64,000 nucleotides of DNA, taken from NCBI RefSeq assembly GCF_015234585.1, contig NZ_JADFCM010000002.1, positions 124,001 through 188,000 on the forward strand, given 5' to 3'. Shown here piece by piece: positions 19,884 to 29,942 of the stretch (position 1 is its first letter; the number at the start of each line of letters is the position of its first letter). Position numbers and translations under genes: made by a program. The notes beneath the pieces are model-generated. The model was not told the origin of the DNA and searched no databases. It saw only the letters and a program-made list of their open reading frames with translations. This stretch comes from Pseudalkalibacillus hwajinpoensis. GTDB taxonomy: Bacteria; Bacillota; Bacilli; Bacillales; Guptibacillaceae.

Positions 19884-20063
19884 TGCTGTATTAAGACCTC
19901 GGAGATATCATCAAGTTCCTTCTTACGGTTACTTTAGTATTTTTCCTGAAATGAATAATCTTAACCGGCATTTCGAAAAAAATGATGATGATAAGAACTT
20001 CCTAGGTCACGAAAATACAACTAACAAATGAATATTCTTGCACTGCTTAAAATACTACAAAAC

Positions 20064-21986
20064 CTATGCATTTTGTAATTCAGCCGGATCGTCGGCGCCC
20101 TGTTTATAACGATGAAAATTTTTCATTGATTTTACTTCTTTATTTTCAATAAACAACTGATGCCATAATATGAACACGAGAGTAGTCCAGATTTTACGGC
20201 TGTAATCCTTCTGTCCAGTTCGATGTTCTTCAAGTAGCTTAAAGATCTCATCTTTGTTTAATAAATAATCCATTTGGCTTTCTGAGATCAATTGATATGC
20301 CCAAGGATAGAGCTCGTCTTTAAGCCAGTGTCTAATCGGAACGGGAAACCCTAATTTCTTCCTATTCAGAACGTGTGAAGGGATTACTTCTTTCATAGCC
20401 TGGCGTAATAAATATTTTGTCGTATTATTCGAGATATTATGAGTCGTCGATAATTGAGAGGCGATCGTAAACACTTCTTTATCAAGAAATGGAACCCTTA
20501 ATTCCAGCGAATGAGCCATGGTCATTTTATCAGCTTTAACGAGAATATCGCCTCTCATCCAGGTACAGATGTCGATATACTGCATTTTCTTCACATCATC
20601 ATATTTCTTTGCCTTTTGGTAAAATGGCTCAGTGACTTTTCTGAAATCAAACTTAGATTCATATTGCTTTAGTATTTTTCTTTTCTCTTGTTCGTTATAA
20701 ATTTTTGCGTTACCAAGGTACCGATCTTCAATTGCTGTACAACCCCTTTCAATAAAGCTTTTCCCTTTTGTGCCTTCAGGGAGCATATTTGCGAATGAGG
20801 TCAACATCGTTTTCGCTTGAGCTGGAAGATAATTAAAGGAATTTAACGATTGAGGCTCTCGATAGATGTTATAACCTCCAAACAATTCATCTGCGCCCTC
20901 ACCCGAAAGAACAACTTTCACATGTTTACTTGCTTCCCTTGCTACAAAGTAAAGAGGTATAGCTGCTGGATCTGCAACGGGATCATCCATATGCCAAATA
21001 ATTCTGGATAGTTCGTTAATGAAATCTTCTGGGGTAATTTTGTAGTGAATATTTTCAACACCTAACGCCTCAGCCGTTTCTTTCGCCACATCGATCTCAC
21101 TGTAGCCTTCTCTTTCAAAACCAACGGTAAACGTTTTGATAGCAGGATTAAACTTTTTTGCGATTGCAACAATACTTGTTGAATCGATTCCACCAGAAAG
21201 GAACGCACCTACTGGAACGTCACTTCTCATATGAGCCTTAACTGATTGATGCAAGCTTTTCTTTATTTGTTTCATTTGTGTTTGTGCGTCTGTAGTGGAA
21301 ACGTGAAATTCAGGTTCCCAGTAAGATGTTACCTCTAACGGTTGACCTACTTTCTTTCTAATATAGTGGCCAGGCTGAACTTTATGAACGTCTAGTAACA
21401 TGGTTTCAGGCTCTGGAACGTATTGAAACGATAAGTAATGATGTAGCGATTCTCGGTTCACTTGATTGTCACTATATTCCATGAATAAACTTTTTTGTTC
21501 TGATGCGAAATAAACTTTTTCATTTTTTTGCATCATGTATAACGGTTTGATTCCGAATCGATCTCTTGCACTAAATAGCTCTTTATCCTGCTTGTCCCAA
21601 ATAACGAACGAAAACATTCCTCTTAAATCTTCTAAACACTTTTCTTTTTTATAAGCATAAAGAGCAAGTAAGACTTCTGTATCTGAGTTGGTTTTGAATG
21701 TTAGACCAACTTGAGTTAATTGGTTTCGAATTTCAACATGGTTGTATATTTCACCATTAAATATGATCCAGTAACGATGATCTTCAAAAGATAGTGGTTG
21801 ATGACCGCTTTGTAAGTCTACAATGCTCAAACGCCTAAACCCGAATCGAACGTGGTTATCAGTGTAATAACCTTCATCGTCAGGTCCTCTATGAGTAATG
21901 ATTCGATTCATATTCATTAAGTTGTTGTACTCTATTTCACTAATTTCTTCGTTTTTGTCTTGTATATATCCAATAAAACCGCACAT
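20064..21986 (-). CDS. asnB: Asparagine synthase (glutamine-hydrolysing)
   Basis: A 640-residue AsnB. The N-terminal Ntn glutaminase begins MCGFIGYI, with catalytic Cys2 after Met removal, and carries 'RGPDDEGYY' and 'IFNGEIYNH'. The synthetase domain has the ATP PP-loop 'VGAFLSGGIDSTSIVAIAK' and 'VVLSGEGADELFGGY'. It converts Asp + Gln + ATP to Asn + Glu. It is closest to YnxB/AsnB-type enzymes with a C-terminal extension ('NFHRYKQGADDPAELQNA'). Why it sits in a metal island is unclear; it may feed amidation of cell-wall or peptide substrates. A decayed copy of its tail lies at 16210-16300. Confidence 0.93.
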   Translation of the reverse strand: MCGFIGYIQDKNEEISEIEYNNLMNMNRIITHRGPDDEGYYTDNHVRFGFRRLSIVDLQSGHQPLSFEDHRYWIIFNGEIYNHVEIRNQLTQVGLTFKTNSDTEVLLALYAYKKEKCLEDLRGMFSFVIWDKQDKELFSARDRFGIKPLYMMQKNEKVYFASEQKSLFMEYSDNQVNRESLHHYLSFQYVPEPETMLLDVHKVQPGHYIRKKVGQPLEVTSYWEPEFHVSTTDAQTQMKQIKKSLHQSVKAHMRSDVPVGAFLSGGIDSTSIVAIAKKFNPAIKTFTVGFEREGYSEIDVAKETAEALGVENIHYKITPEDFINELSRIIWHMDDPVADPAAIPLYFVAREASKHVKVVLSGEGADELFGGYNIYREPQSLNSFNYLPAQAKTMLTSFANMLPEGTKGKSFIERGCTAIEDRYLGNAKIYNEQEKRKILKQYESKFDFRKVTEPFYQKAKKYDDVKKMQYIDICTWMRGDILVKADKMTMAHSLELRVPFLDKEVFTIASQLSTTHNISNNTTKYLLRQAMKEVIPSHVLNRKKLGFPVPIRHWLKDELYPWAYQLISESQMDYLLNKDEIFKLLEEHRTGQKDYSRKIWTTLVFILWHQLFIENKEVKSMKNFHRYKQGADDPAELQNA

Positions 21987-22137
21987 CTCATTTGCACTCC
22001 TTTTAATATCAAACTAACTCACTTTAAAGGATACGTTGCAAATGAGAAGATTCCGTGCAGAAATGGATAAAATATGATTACATTTATGGCAAAAATAAAC
22101 CCCTTAAACGAGCAGAGGTTTAGATGTTGCTGTATAT

Positions 22138-23040
22138 TTATTTAGAAACAACCATACTCCCAAGCATGCCTGCTTCCTTATGTCCTGGTAACGTACATTC
22201 AAATTGATATGTTCCAACCGGTAAGTTAAGGTGTTTTTGCTTTTCTTCTCCTGGAAGGGCGTGAAGATGAATAACCGATCCATCTGCAGCGGTTAGTTCT
22301 AAATCATGTTCAATGTCGCCAATATTTTTCATAATGAGAGTAAAAGGTTTTCCGCCTTCAATTTGTATGGTTTTGGGTGAATATGAAAATTCCCTAGCAA
22401 CTACCCTTGTTATGTTGTCTAAAGAAGCAACACCTCCCTTTGCATTTGATACTTCTTTCCCTTCCTCATGTATCGTATGTGAGTTAGTCCTCTCCTCTTC
22501 ATTGCCCACTTCTTTAGGAACGTCAAGTTGTCCAATAGCTAAAAAAAATAATACGAGGGTGATCGTAAGAAGTATTGGACTTCTTATTAGTAATGGTAAT
22601 TTGAGTGTGATAACATCATATAAAAGATAAATCAGGATAAGTGTAAAACATATAAACAGCCAAAACATATATTCAAGAAGAATAGACTGCAGATTGGATG
22701 CGACCATATCTCCAAGCATCACTCCCATCATGCCTCCCATCAGCCCTGATAAACCTCCATCTAGCACAGCCATCGTTGTAAATGGTAAACCTGTAATAAA
22801 CCCACCAACCAAACCGATTAATACCCCAATTATAGTAGAATGCAAGAGTCCCCCAGGATTTAATACCCCAACAGTCACTCCACCTAATAAGCCAATCAAC
22901 ATTCCCATCGTCATGGCAGTCATCATACCTGCACTGGGTGATATTTTATTTCTATATGTGAAGACCGTTTTCATTATCCACATCACAATAATGGCTGCTA
23001 TAACAATTTCTACGGATATCATCATGTCCATTCCATTCAT
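22138..23040 (-). CDS. Membrane protein with C-terminal cupredoxin domain
   Basis: A 300-residue fusion: about five hydrophobic segments in residues 1-170, including Gly/Met-rich helices ('MMTAMTMGMLIGLLGG', 'LSGLMGGMMGVMLGDMV') that look able to pass or bind Cu(I), then an extracellular linker and a plastocyanin-like domain. The type-1 copper ligands appear as H in 'DIEHDLEL' and C-x4-H-x4-M in 'CTLPGHKEAGM'. Likely binds copper outside the cell and hands it to or from the oxidases or a membrane route. The gene immediately upstream on the same strand is the lipoprotein oxidase (23202), from which a terminator separates it. Confidence 0.85.
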   Translation of the reverse strand: MNGMDMMISVEIVIAAIIVMWIMKTVFTYRNKISPSAGMMTAMTMGMLIGLLGGVTVGVLNPGGLLHSTIIGVLIGLVGGFITGLPFTTMAVLDGGLSGLMGGMMGVMLGDMVASNLQSILLEYMFWLFICFTLILIYLLYDVITLKLPLLIRSPILLTITLVLFFLAIGQLDVPKEVGNEEERTNSHTIHEEGKEVSNAKGGVASLDNITRVVAREFSYSPKTIQIEGGKPFTLIMKNIGDIEHDLELTAADGSVIHLHALPGEEKQKHLNLPVGTYQFECTLPGHKEAGMLGSMVVSK

Positions 23041-23117
23041 CCTCCTTCACGGTTGTCCTCTCTTATTTATATAAGGTTTGATGATTGTACATGACAGATC
23101 TTATGGCAATAAAAAGA

Positions 23118-23160
23118 AGCAACGATCTAATAGCATAAATGCTACTATTAGATCGTTGCT
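23118..23160 (-). terminator. Terminator after the lipoprotein multicopper oxidase
   Basis: 16-bp perfect stem AGCAACGATCTAATAG / CTATTAGATCGTTGCT, T-rich on the minus-strand 3' side. Confidence 0.85.
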
Positions 23161-23201
23161 CTTTTAAAGATTTAATCAATGTTTCAATAATACATAACCT
23201 T

Positions 23202-24755
23202 TTATTCTGGCATATTCTCAACATCACCACTACTTTTATAAAACTCTTTAAAATCGTTATATTTTACCATCGTTACCATTCCGTTAGATGCATGGTGTAA
23301 ATCGTGGCAATGAAATAACCAATTACCTGGATTATCAGCTAAAAAGGCAACTTCGTATGTCTCACCCGGCTTGACGTTAAGCGTATCTTTAATGATCGGA
23401 GCACCTTTTAATTCTTTCCCGTTTTTACTTAAAACTTGAAAAAAGTGACCGTGGAGGTGCATAGGATGAACTGATTTATCTTTACTGTTGTTTGTTAAGG
23501 TTACTTTCACTTTATCATCTTTATTCACTTTTAATGGACTGGTATCGGGGAAAGTTTCATTGTTGATAGTCCATTCCATATCCATTGACTCATGGTTCAT
23601 TTTCACACCCAGGTCCATCTTATATTCGACATCGAACTGATCATCTAAAGAAAATGGTCCTTCTTTATTTTCTCCGAGTTTGTTAAAGTCAATTATTGAA
23701 TCTTCATCATCCTGATGGCTGACCATGTTAAGAGATTCTCCTTCAAAGACGACATTAATTTTCATGTTTTCTGCGCCTTTCATTTCACCGTGACAATCAA
23801 TCGTAAAGTTTCCATTTTGATCTGCTGTAAACTCAATATCATATCGCTCTCCTGGAGCAATTTCTAGTATAGACGGTGACTGAGACTTTGGTTTATTTAT
23901 TTTTTGACCGTCAACATGCGTAACTCGGTAGTTTACTGGAATGTGCATTTTGTGAGCCATATAGCCTGCATTAATAAATCTCAATTTAACTTTTTCGCCT
24001 CTTTTAACTTTTAATGGTTCAACACTTTCAGATGTTTTTCCATTTATCGTAAATAAGTCGTAAGAACTCATATCATGTGCCATCATCTCATCCATCATTC
24101 CACCAGAACCTTCATCTTCGCTATCCGTACTTTTGGGATCACTCGACTCGCTCATCATATTATGGTCTTCAGAACTTTCTTCACTTCCTGACTCCCATTC
24201 ATCAAGAACTAACGTATAATCCTTGTTCACACTTTCTCCTTCTTTCGGCTCAACTATGAGAGTCCCATATAATCCTTTATCAATTTGGTTTACACCATCT
24301 TGATGAGAATGGTACCAATATGTTCCGGGATCATTTGCTACAAACTCGTATGTGTAGTCCTCCCCGGGTAATACAGCATCTTGAGTAACCCCCGGAATAC
24401 CATCCTGTTTATTTGAAAGGGGAACACCATGCCAGTGAATGGAGGTTGGCTCTTCTAATTTATTGATTAATGTCGCACGAATAGCTTCTCCTTCTTTTAC
24501 CCTAATTTCTTTACCAGGAACTGTTCCACCAAATGTCCAAACAGAAAGAGATTGTGTGGAGTTGAATTCCCACTCCCCTTCTTGGGCAATTAGTTCAAAT
24601 TCTTTAATTTCCTTGCCATCCAAATTTTCATTTTTTGCTTCCACTTTCACCTGATTATCATTGTCCGTTGAGACTGTCTGAGTAGACTTATCATCTGCGC
24701 AAGCTGCTAAAACAAATAGTAATGATAAAAACAGAGGAATTGCTGTTTTGTTCAC
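23202..24755 (-). CDS. Multicopper oxidase, lipoprotein
   Basis: A 517-residue three-cupredoxin oxidase. The leader 'FLSLLFVLAACADDKST' has the lipobox LAAC, so the protein is anchored outside the membrane. Copper motifs: 'SIHWHGVPLSN', 'GTYWYHSHQDGVNQ', 'HPMHLHGHFFQV' and 'WLFHCHDLHHASNGM'. An acidic/Met-rich insert (about residues 190-230, 'SSEDHNMMSESSDPKSTDSE' then 'GGMMDEMMAHDM') resembles the Met-rich segment of CueO/CopA cuprous oxidases. Likely oxidises Cu(I) to Cu(II). Needs Lgt for anchoring, encoded downstream at 26733. Confidence 0.9.
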   Translation of the reverse strand: MNKTAIPLFLSLLFVLAACADDKSTQTVSTDNDNQVKVEAKNENLDGKEIKEFELIAQEGEWEFNSTQSLSVWTFGGTVPGKEIRVKEGEAIRATLINKLEEPTSIHWHGVPLSNKQDGIPGVTQDAVLPGEDYTYEFVANDPGTYWYHSHQDGVNQIDKGLYGTLIVEPKEGESVNKDYTLVLDEWESGSEESSEDHNMMSESSDPKSTDSEDEGSGGMMDEMMAHDMSSYDLFTINGKTSESVEPLKVKRGEKVKLRFINAGYMAHKMHIPVNYRVTHVDGQKINKPKSQSPSILEIAPGERYDIEFTADQNGNFTIDCHGEMKGAENMKINVVFEGESLNMVSHQDDEDSIIDFNKLGENKEGPFSLDDQFDVEYKMDLGVKMNHESMDMEWTINNETFPDTSPLKVNKDDKVKVTLTNNSKDKSVHPMHLHGHFFQVLSKNGKELKGAPIIKDTLNVKPGETYEVAFLADNPGNWLFHCHDLHHASNGMVTMVKYNDFKEFYKSSGDVENMPE

Positions 24756-24991
24756 AATGAGTCACCTCCAAAAATGTTTCTTCTCCATTGCATTATATGG
24801 AATCATTATGCAGAGATCGTGCAAGAGAAATGTATTTTTGGACAAATTTATGTTGTAATATACCGCAATCATTGCGATAGTCTCTTAATTAGTAGACTAG
24901 CAACTGTTAAAGAAATCAAAAAAGTAGATTCACACAACTTATCTTTTCATTCTTTATTGAATGGAGGCAAAACACTAATCTACCAAATAAA

Positions 24992-25020
24992 AAAGGTTGC
25001 GAAGAATTATACCGCAACCT
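24992..25020 (-). terminator. Terminator after the M23 peptidase gene
   Basis: AGGTTGCG / CGCAACCT stem with an 11-base loop, followed on the minus strand by a T run. Confidence 0.8.
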
Positions 25021-25028
25021 CTCATACT

Positions 25029-26435
25029 TTAATTGATATAGCTAAGTGGATTCACTGCATTTGACTTAGAAGAGTTCCAGGCACCCTTATGAAGTTCAAA
25101 ATGTAGATGTTGTCCAAAGGAGTTTCCTGTGTTTCCTTGATTCCCAACCTGTTGGCCCTGAGAAACGCTTTGCCCTGTACTTACCGTACGGTCTCTCATA
25201 TGTGCATAGACTGTCGTGTATTGCTGCCCATTAATATAATGAGTGATAAACACGACATTTCCATAGCTTGTTGAATAATAAGATCGACTGACAGTACCCG
25301 CAGCTGATGCTACAACTGGAACAATTCCAGATTTCGCTATATCAATACCTGCATGAAATTTATTCCATCGTTCCCCGATAGTTGAAGTTAATCTTCCGGC
25401 TGTAGGCATCATAAATCCAGATTCACTCTTCTTTACTAAAGCTTCGGCGGTCTTTTCATCGTTGGTAGAACCCTCTTTTTGAGGTGAGTGATTCTCATTT
25501 GATGAGTTGTCATTGTTTTCTCCTGAATTGGATGTAGCGTTTGATACTGGTTTTTGCATTGTTTTTGGTTGTTCCTCTTCAACTTCTTTTTCTACATCTT
25601 CCTTAGCTGCTTCTTTTTCTGCCCTTTCCCTGGTGGCTTCTTCCTCTGCTTTTTTCCTTGCAGCTGCTTCACGTTCTTGCTGCTTTTTCAATTCTAGTCG
25701 AAGTGCATCCTCTTGAGCATTTAAATTCGATTCGATTTCTCTAAGGTCAGTAATCTCGTTCGAAATTTGCTCCTCTTGTTCTTGAAGGCTATTCATTAGT
25801 CGGTTCTTCTCTTCAATCTTGCTATTTAAAGCATCTTTTGCTTCTTCAAGTGCAACCAACTGATTCTCTAACAATTTACTCATACGTTGCATTTCCTTTT
25901 TTTGTTGTTCCAACAACTTTAAATCAGCTTCATGTTCTTCTATAATGGTCTTATCATGCTCCGCAATTGTGCTTAGAGTAACAAAGCGCTGAACTAAATT
26001 CCCGAAATTTTCAGCACCTAATAATACATCTATGTATTGAATTGAGCCACCTTTTTGATATATCGATCGAACTCTTCCTTTTAATAACGTATTTCGTTCC
26101 TCAATTCGTTCTTCAACCTTATTAACTTCCAACTTCAAGGTTGCTATTGCATCTTTATTATCTTTAATCTCATCTTGTTTGTTTTCTATTTCTTCACTTG
26201 CTTGAGTAATGTCTTCATCTAGTCTTTTTATCTGTGTTTCAATAGTCATTTGCTCACTTTGATTTTTTTGAAGTTCGTCTTGTTTTTCTTCTGTAGTGGT
26301 TTTTGTTTTATCTTTATCCTTTTGTATTTGATTAATCTTTTTCTCAATTTTATTCTCACTAGCATATGTAAAACCGGGTGGTGAGGCTCCTACTATTAAA
26401 ATAGTAATTCCTAACAAAGTAAATATTCTTCTCAA
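25029..26435 (-). CDS. M23 (LytM) peptidase with coiled-coil N-terminus
   Basis: A secreted peptidase of about 468 residues. The signal peptide 'RRIFTLLGITILIVGASPPG' is followed by a long coiled coil (about residues 40-270, EnvC/YvcE-like, with AEEEATREREKE-type Lys/Glu repeats). The C-terminal LytM domain has 'HAGIDIAKSG' and 'HLHFELHKG', giving the Zn ligands H/D/H. It cleaves peptidoglycan cross-links, or activates amidases if the ligands are weak. I prefer TTG 26435 with AGGAGG nine bases upstream; ATG 26444 abuts that site and an ATG at 26501 lacks one. Confidence 0.88.
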   Translation of the reverse strand: MRRIFTLLGITILIVGASPPGFTYASENKIEKKINQIQKDKDKTKTTTEEKQDELQKNQSEQMTIETQIKRLDEDITQASEEIENKQDEIKDNKDAIATLKLEVNKVEERIEERNTLLKGRVRSIYQKGGSIQYIDVLLGAENFGNLVQRFVTLSTIAEHDKTIIEEHEADLKLLEQQKKEMQRMSKLLENQLVALEEAKDALNSKIEEKNRLMNSLQEQEEQISNEITDLREIESNLNAQEDALRLELKKQQEREAAARKKAEEEATRERAEKEAAKEDVEKEVEEEQPKTMQKPVSNATSNSGENNDNSSNENHSPQKEGSTNDEKTAEALVKKSESGFMMPTAGRLTSTIGERWNKFHAGIDIAKSGIVPVVASAAGTVSRSYYSTSYGNVVFITHYINGQQYTTVYAHMRDRTVSTGQSVSQGQQVGNQGNTGNSFGQHLHFELHKGAWNSSKSNAVNPLSYIN

Positions 26436-26732
26436 TTTGTTCATCCTCCTATTAGTTACATCTTTAGATATTTTATCTACTGAATATGCAGAAACCGCCA
26501 ATTTTCGATGTCAGTAACATTTCAATCTTGTTACATACCAAACGAATTAAAACGGAAATTGTCTATTCATACAATCATTTTGGGTAGATTTACACTACTA
26601 AACAATAAAAAAACCAGACCATTCTCTGGCCTAGTTTTCAAAAAAATATTGCCCCGATTCGTAAAAGTAAGTTCACCTTTCTGTCCTTTCATGAGAGTTA
26701 TCTACATTATGAAAAAGAAATCTTTTCAAAGC

Positions 26733-27551
26733 TTAAGACTTATCAGCATAGTTAGGTAGTGAATTTATTTGTTTTCTACGATAGTAGATTAAGATCATAC
26801 TCAATATAATTAACGTGACTGATATAGCCTGTGCCATTCTAATAGAAGAAGTTAACATCAAACTGTCTGTACGCATCCCCTCGATAAAAAACCTTCCAAT
26901 TGAATACCAGATCACATAGCTAAGGAACAACTCTCCTCGTTTTAAGCTCACTTTTCTTCGAATAATAAGTATCAGGATCAAACCAAGCACATTCCAAAGT
27001 GATTCATATAGAAAAGTAGGGTGGTAATACGTCCCCTCTATAAACATTTGATTCACTAACCAATCAGGTAGAGCAAGACCTTCAAGAAAGCTCCGTGTGA
27101 CTGGACCTCCATGAGCTTCCTGATTCATGAAGTTTCCCCAGCGACCTATTGCCTGTCCAATTAATAAGCCTGGAGCAGCAATATCAACTAGTTTCCAAAA
27201 TGAAACTTTTTTTATTCTCGAAAAAACCACTGTTGTTAAGACAGCACCAATTAAAGCTCCATGGATCGCGATACCGCCTTCCCATATTGCAATAATATCT
27301 CCTGGATTATCTTTATAGTAATCCCAGCTAAATAGTACATAATAGATTCTCGCAAATATTATTGATATAGGAACAGCATATAAGATTAAATCTATAAATA
27401 TTTCTTTATTAAAACTTAATCGTTCAGCTTCCTTCAGAACAAAAGATAATCCAAGAAATGCACCAAATGCAATAATTACTCCGTACCAGTAAACGGTGAC
27501 TGGACCTACTTCAATTGCAATACGACTTAGTGGTTGAATGGTAGACTCCAT
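26733..27551 (-). CDS. lgt: Prolipoprotein diacylglyceryl transferase
   Basis: A 272-residue integral membrane enzyme that adds diacylglycerol to the lipobox Cys of prolipoproteins. The signature '[20 protein letters not shown]' contains the essential Arg and Asn/His, and 'IHGALIGAV' and '[12 protein letters not shown]' are also present. It has seven or so helices. It probably duplicates the chromosomal lgt and may serve the several lipoproteins of this island (oxidase at 23202, BNR-like at 35431, YdhK). Good AAGGAAG site. Confidence 0.95.
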   Translation of the reverse strand: MESTIQPLSRIAIEVGPVTVYWYGVIIAFGAFLGLSFVLKEAERLSFNKEIFIDLILYAVPISIIFARIYYVLFSWDYYKDNPGDIIAIWEGGIAIHGALIGAVLTTVVFSRIKKVSFWKLVDIAAPGLLIGQAIGRWGNFMNQEAHGGPVTRSFLEGLALPDWLVNQMFIEGTYYHPTFLYESLWNVLGLILILIIRRKVSLKRGELFLSYVIWYSIGRFFIEGMRTDSLMLTSSIRMAQAISVTLIILSMILIYYRRKQINSLPNYADKS

Positions 27552-27944
27552 CTAAAGCACTTCCTTTTCCTACTATATTCTCGTTTTATATCATTTGAAT
27601 AAACGAACGTTCTGTCAATCATCACTCCCTTGATCTTCTTTTATCATTAATGGATTTGGAGATAGATTACTAAATAATTATGTAGAAATGATGCAGTTTT
27701 GCCATTTTAAGTTTTTAAAGAATAAACAGCCACTCCCTGCCAGTATGCATATCATTCAGTCTCATCGTAAGAAAGACATGTTCTGATCGTCCATTGTTTT
27801 AAATTTCCCTTGTTGAATTATACCCCTATATGGGTATAATTGGTTTGATATTGAAGAAAGACAGATTGAACAAAAGTCAAGTCCAATATATGATTTTAAA
27901 GTTATTAGTAGAAAGTCTATTTATTAAAGTTTGGAGGTGAAGTC
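27552..27944. other. Intergenic region between lgt and ccdA
   Basis: About 390 bases holding the two divergent starts. It contains the CsoR-type palindrome at 27820-27837 and an AT-rich stretch; I see no gene. Confidence 0.5.
27820..27837 (+). promoter_or_regulatory. CsoR/CstR-type operator upstream of ccdA
   Basis: ATACCC-CTATAT-GGGTAT, a perfect 6-bp palindrome with a 6-base spacer, about 108 bases before the ccdA start. It matches the TACCC-N-GGGTA form used by the CsoR/RcnR/CstR family. The ccdA gene is thus probably copper- or persulfide-controlled. Confidence 0.65.
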
Positions 27945-28655
27945 GTGGTTGATGTGAGTATCTTTCTGGCGTTCGGAGCGGGCTTGCTTTCGTTTATTTC
28001 TCCCTGTTGTCTACCTTTATACCCTGCTTTTCTTTCATATATTACTGGGATTTCTGTAGATGAAATCAAAGAAGGAAATGGGATGTTACAGCGCAGGGCA
28101 ATTCTTCACACCCTCTCTTTCTTACTGGGATTTTCCATCATTTTCGTCGTACTAGGTCTATCAACATCCTTAATAGGGACTCTTTTTATTAAATATAACA
28201 ATCTAATTAGACAGATTGGCGCTGTTATCATCTTCTTTTTTGGGTTGGTAGTCGTAGGGATTTATAAGCCTACATTTTTAATGGGTGAAAAGAAAATCAC
28301 TCTTAAAAATCGGCCTTCTGGTTACGTTGGTTCTAGTTTGATTGGAATGGGTTTCGCTGCCGGATGGACCCCATGCACAGGTCCTATACTAGCTGCGGTA
28401 ATTGCGTTAGGAATTTCGAACCCAGGTCAAGGATTAATCTATATGATTGCTTATACGGCTGGATTTTCAGTCCCCTTTCTATTAATGTCTTTTTTTATTG
28501 GCAGAATGAAATGGATAAAGAAATACAACCGCAAAATAATCAAAATAGGTGGTTTCACAATGATGTTGATGGGCGTTCTTTTATACTTTGATTTCATGAC
28601 GAAATTAACTTCATTTTTAGCTGGGCGTTTTTTTGATGGATTTACTGGATTTTAG
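27945..28655 (+). CDS. ccdA: CcdA-family thiol-disulfide membrane protein
   Basis: A 236-residue membrane protein of the DsbD-gamma/CcdA family that carries reducing equivalents across the membrane for cytochrome c maturation and extracytoplasmic thiol reduction. One Cys pair member is in 'ISPCCLPLYPAFLSY' (TM1) and the other in 'GFAAGWTPCTGPILAAV' (TM4), as in CcdA. Six helices. GGAGG site ahead. Monocistronic, preceded by a CsoR-type operator and ended by a perfect terminator. It could keep external copper-binding thiols reduced. Confidence 0.9.
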   Translation: MVDVSIFLAFGAGLLSFISPCCLPLYPAFLSYITGISVDEIKEGNGMLQRRAILHTLSFLLGFSIIFVVLGLSTSLIGTLFIKYNNLIRQIGAVIIFFFGLVVVGIYKPTFLMGEKKITLKNRPSGYVGSSLIGMGFAAGWTPCTGPILAAVIALGISNPGQGLIYMIAYTAGFSVPFLLMSFFIGRMKWIKKYNRKIIKIGGFTMMLMGVLLYFDFMTKLTSFLAGRFFDGFTGF

Positions 28656-28662
28656 ATGTAGG

Positions 28663-28698
28663 AGTAAAGGCTGAACGTCGATTCGTTCAGCCTTTACT
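28663..28698. terminator. Terminator after ccdA
   Basis: Perfect 15-bp stem AGTAAAGGCTGAACG / CGTTCAGCCTTTACT with a six-base loop. Confidence 0.85.
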
Positions 28699-28892
28699 CA
28701 ATTTCTAACGATTCTATTGTTAAAATGATATACCAACCCATTTTTAGACTCATCCAATCCACTCAAATCCTGTGCACCAGGATTCATATCACATAAGTAC
28801 CCTTTATCATTGAATATAAAAATACCATCAATACTTGAATCGAATAGTTGTTTTGCTTCTCTTTCTTTTTTCATTCCTGGGTGGTGATTCAT
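28698..28892 (-). pseudogene. PAS-domain fragment
   Basis: 64 residues with a PAS core ('LFDSSIDGIFIFNDKGYLCD' and 'MNPGAQDLSGLDESKNGLVY'). Such domains are normally part of a larger sensor kinase or regulator; the rest is absent and the ORF sits next to the IS110 remnant. Treated as a truncated gene. Confidence 0.55.
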
Positions 28893-28929
28893 TATTTTAA
28901 ACGTTAACAGATCGCCTGCCCTTTTCTAT

Positions 28930-29401
28930 TAAACAATCCTGGATGCATCTGGCATATTTAGAAAACTTCATTTCAGAAATAGAAAAACGAATTGACCAGC
29001 TCTAGAAGTAACAAGAAGAAGTGAACCTTCTGATCATAATGCCTGGAATCAAAAAAGACACAGCTACCATCATTATCACTGAATAGGGGTGGCCATGGGC
29101 CAATCCCCAATGGCCAAACACCTTGCTTCCTGGACAGGATTATCACCAGGAAATCATGAAAGTGCTGGAAAAAGAAAAAGCACCCAATCTATCAAAGGTA
29201 ATCCTCATATTAAAACCGCCTTATGTGAATCTGACTGGGCCGTCTCAAAAAGTCGAAACAAACGATTAGGTATCGTCTGCTGTTATTAGCCTCAAGAGGA
29301 AGAAAGAAAAAAGCACTCGTTGCCGTGTGGCATCGAATGCTTACTATTGTCTATCACATGCTTCAAAAACGTGAGCCTTACCACAAGACATCAGTAACGT
29401 A
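28930..29401 (+). pseudogene. IS110-family transposase remnant
   Basis: Plus-strand frames carry the C-terminal half of an IS110 (transposase_20) protein: 'LENFISEIEKRIDQL', 'LLIIMPGIKKDTATIIITE', then 'HLASWTGLSPGNHESAGKRK' and 'NPHIKTALCESDWAVSKSRN', and a final frame with 'LLASRGRKKALVAVWHRML'. Several stops and at least two frame changes; the catalytic DEDD N-terminus is missing. Confidence 0.75.
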
Positions 29402-29420
29402 ACAGGATAGACAGAAAACA

Positions 29421-29819
29421 CTATCGACTGGAAAAAAGCGCAGTTTCAATGGATGTCGTTAAACGTTTTTCAATATCACTCGCTATGTCGCTCAATTTCT
29501 GATTATTAATAAAATCAATTAAAGCAGTTGGCCTTGGCAGACCAACAAATGTTTCACCATCTTCTTCGTAGACGACAATTTTACAAGGCAAGAAGTATCC
29601 GACCATTTTATTTTCATTCAGCACACGTTCAGCTTCTTTAGGATTGCATACTTCAAGTACACGATATGGCGTATTGAAATCCATGCCCTTTTCCTGAAGC
29701 TTACCTGTTAAATCAAAATCCCAGAGAACTCCAAATCCATCCTCTTTAAGCGATTGCTCAAGTGAACTTACAACTTCATCAATTGCTAAAGATGTTTTGA
29801 GCGTAAAATCGAATTTCAC
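29421..29819 (-). CDS. DUF302 protein, last gene of the copper operon
   Basis: A 132-residue DUF302 protein ('EDGFGVLWDFDLTGKLQEKG', 'VLEVCNPKEAERVL', 'FLPCKIVVYEEDGETFVGLP'). No signal peptide. The two Cys lie in the positions conserved in the family. DUF302 proteins are small and of unknown role, often near thiol and metal genes. It follows copZ on the same strand after about 120 bases, so it is probably co-transcribed. Confidence 0.8.
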   Translation of the reverse strand: MKFDFTLKTSLAIDEVVSSLEQSLKEDGFGVLWDFDLTGKLQEKGMDFNTPYRVLEVCNPKEAERVLNENKMVGYFLPCKIVVYEEDGETFVGLPRPTALIDFINNQKLSDIASDIEKRLTTSIETALFSSR

Positions 29820-29942
29820 GACTATCTTCTCCCTTCATTATGGTTTAAATATGTTGTCTGTTACTATACTTTAAAAATGTCGAGAATCTGTGAATGAATT
29901 AGGAAGATCGTTAAATACCTACTTTTCCGTTAGCTTTTACAG

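Noticed and set aside
24774-25064. Open frame of 96 residues between the oxidase and peptidase genes
   Set aside because: No ribosome site; overlaps the peptidase terminator; reads as AT-rich intergenic sequence.
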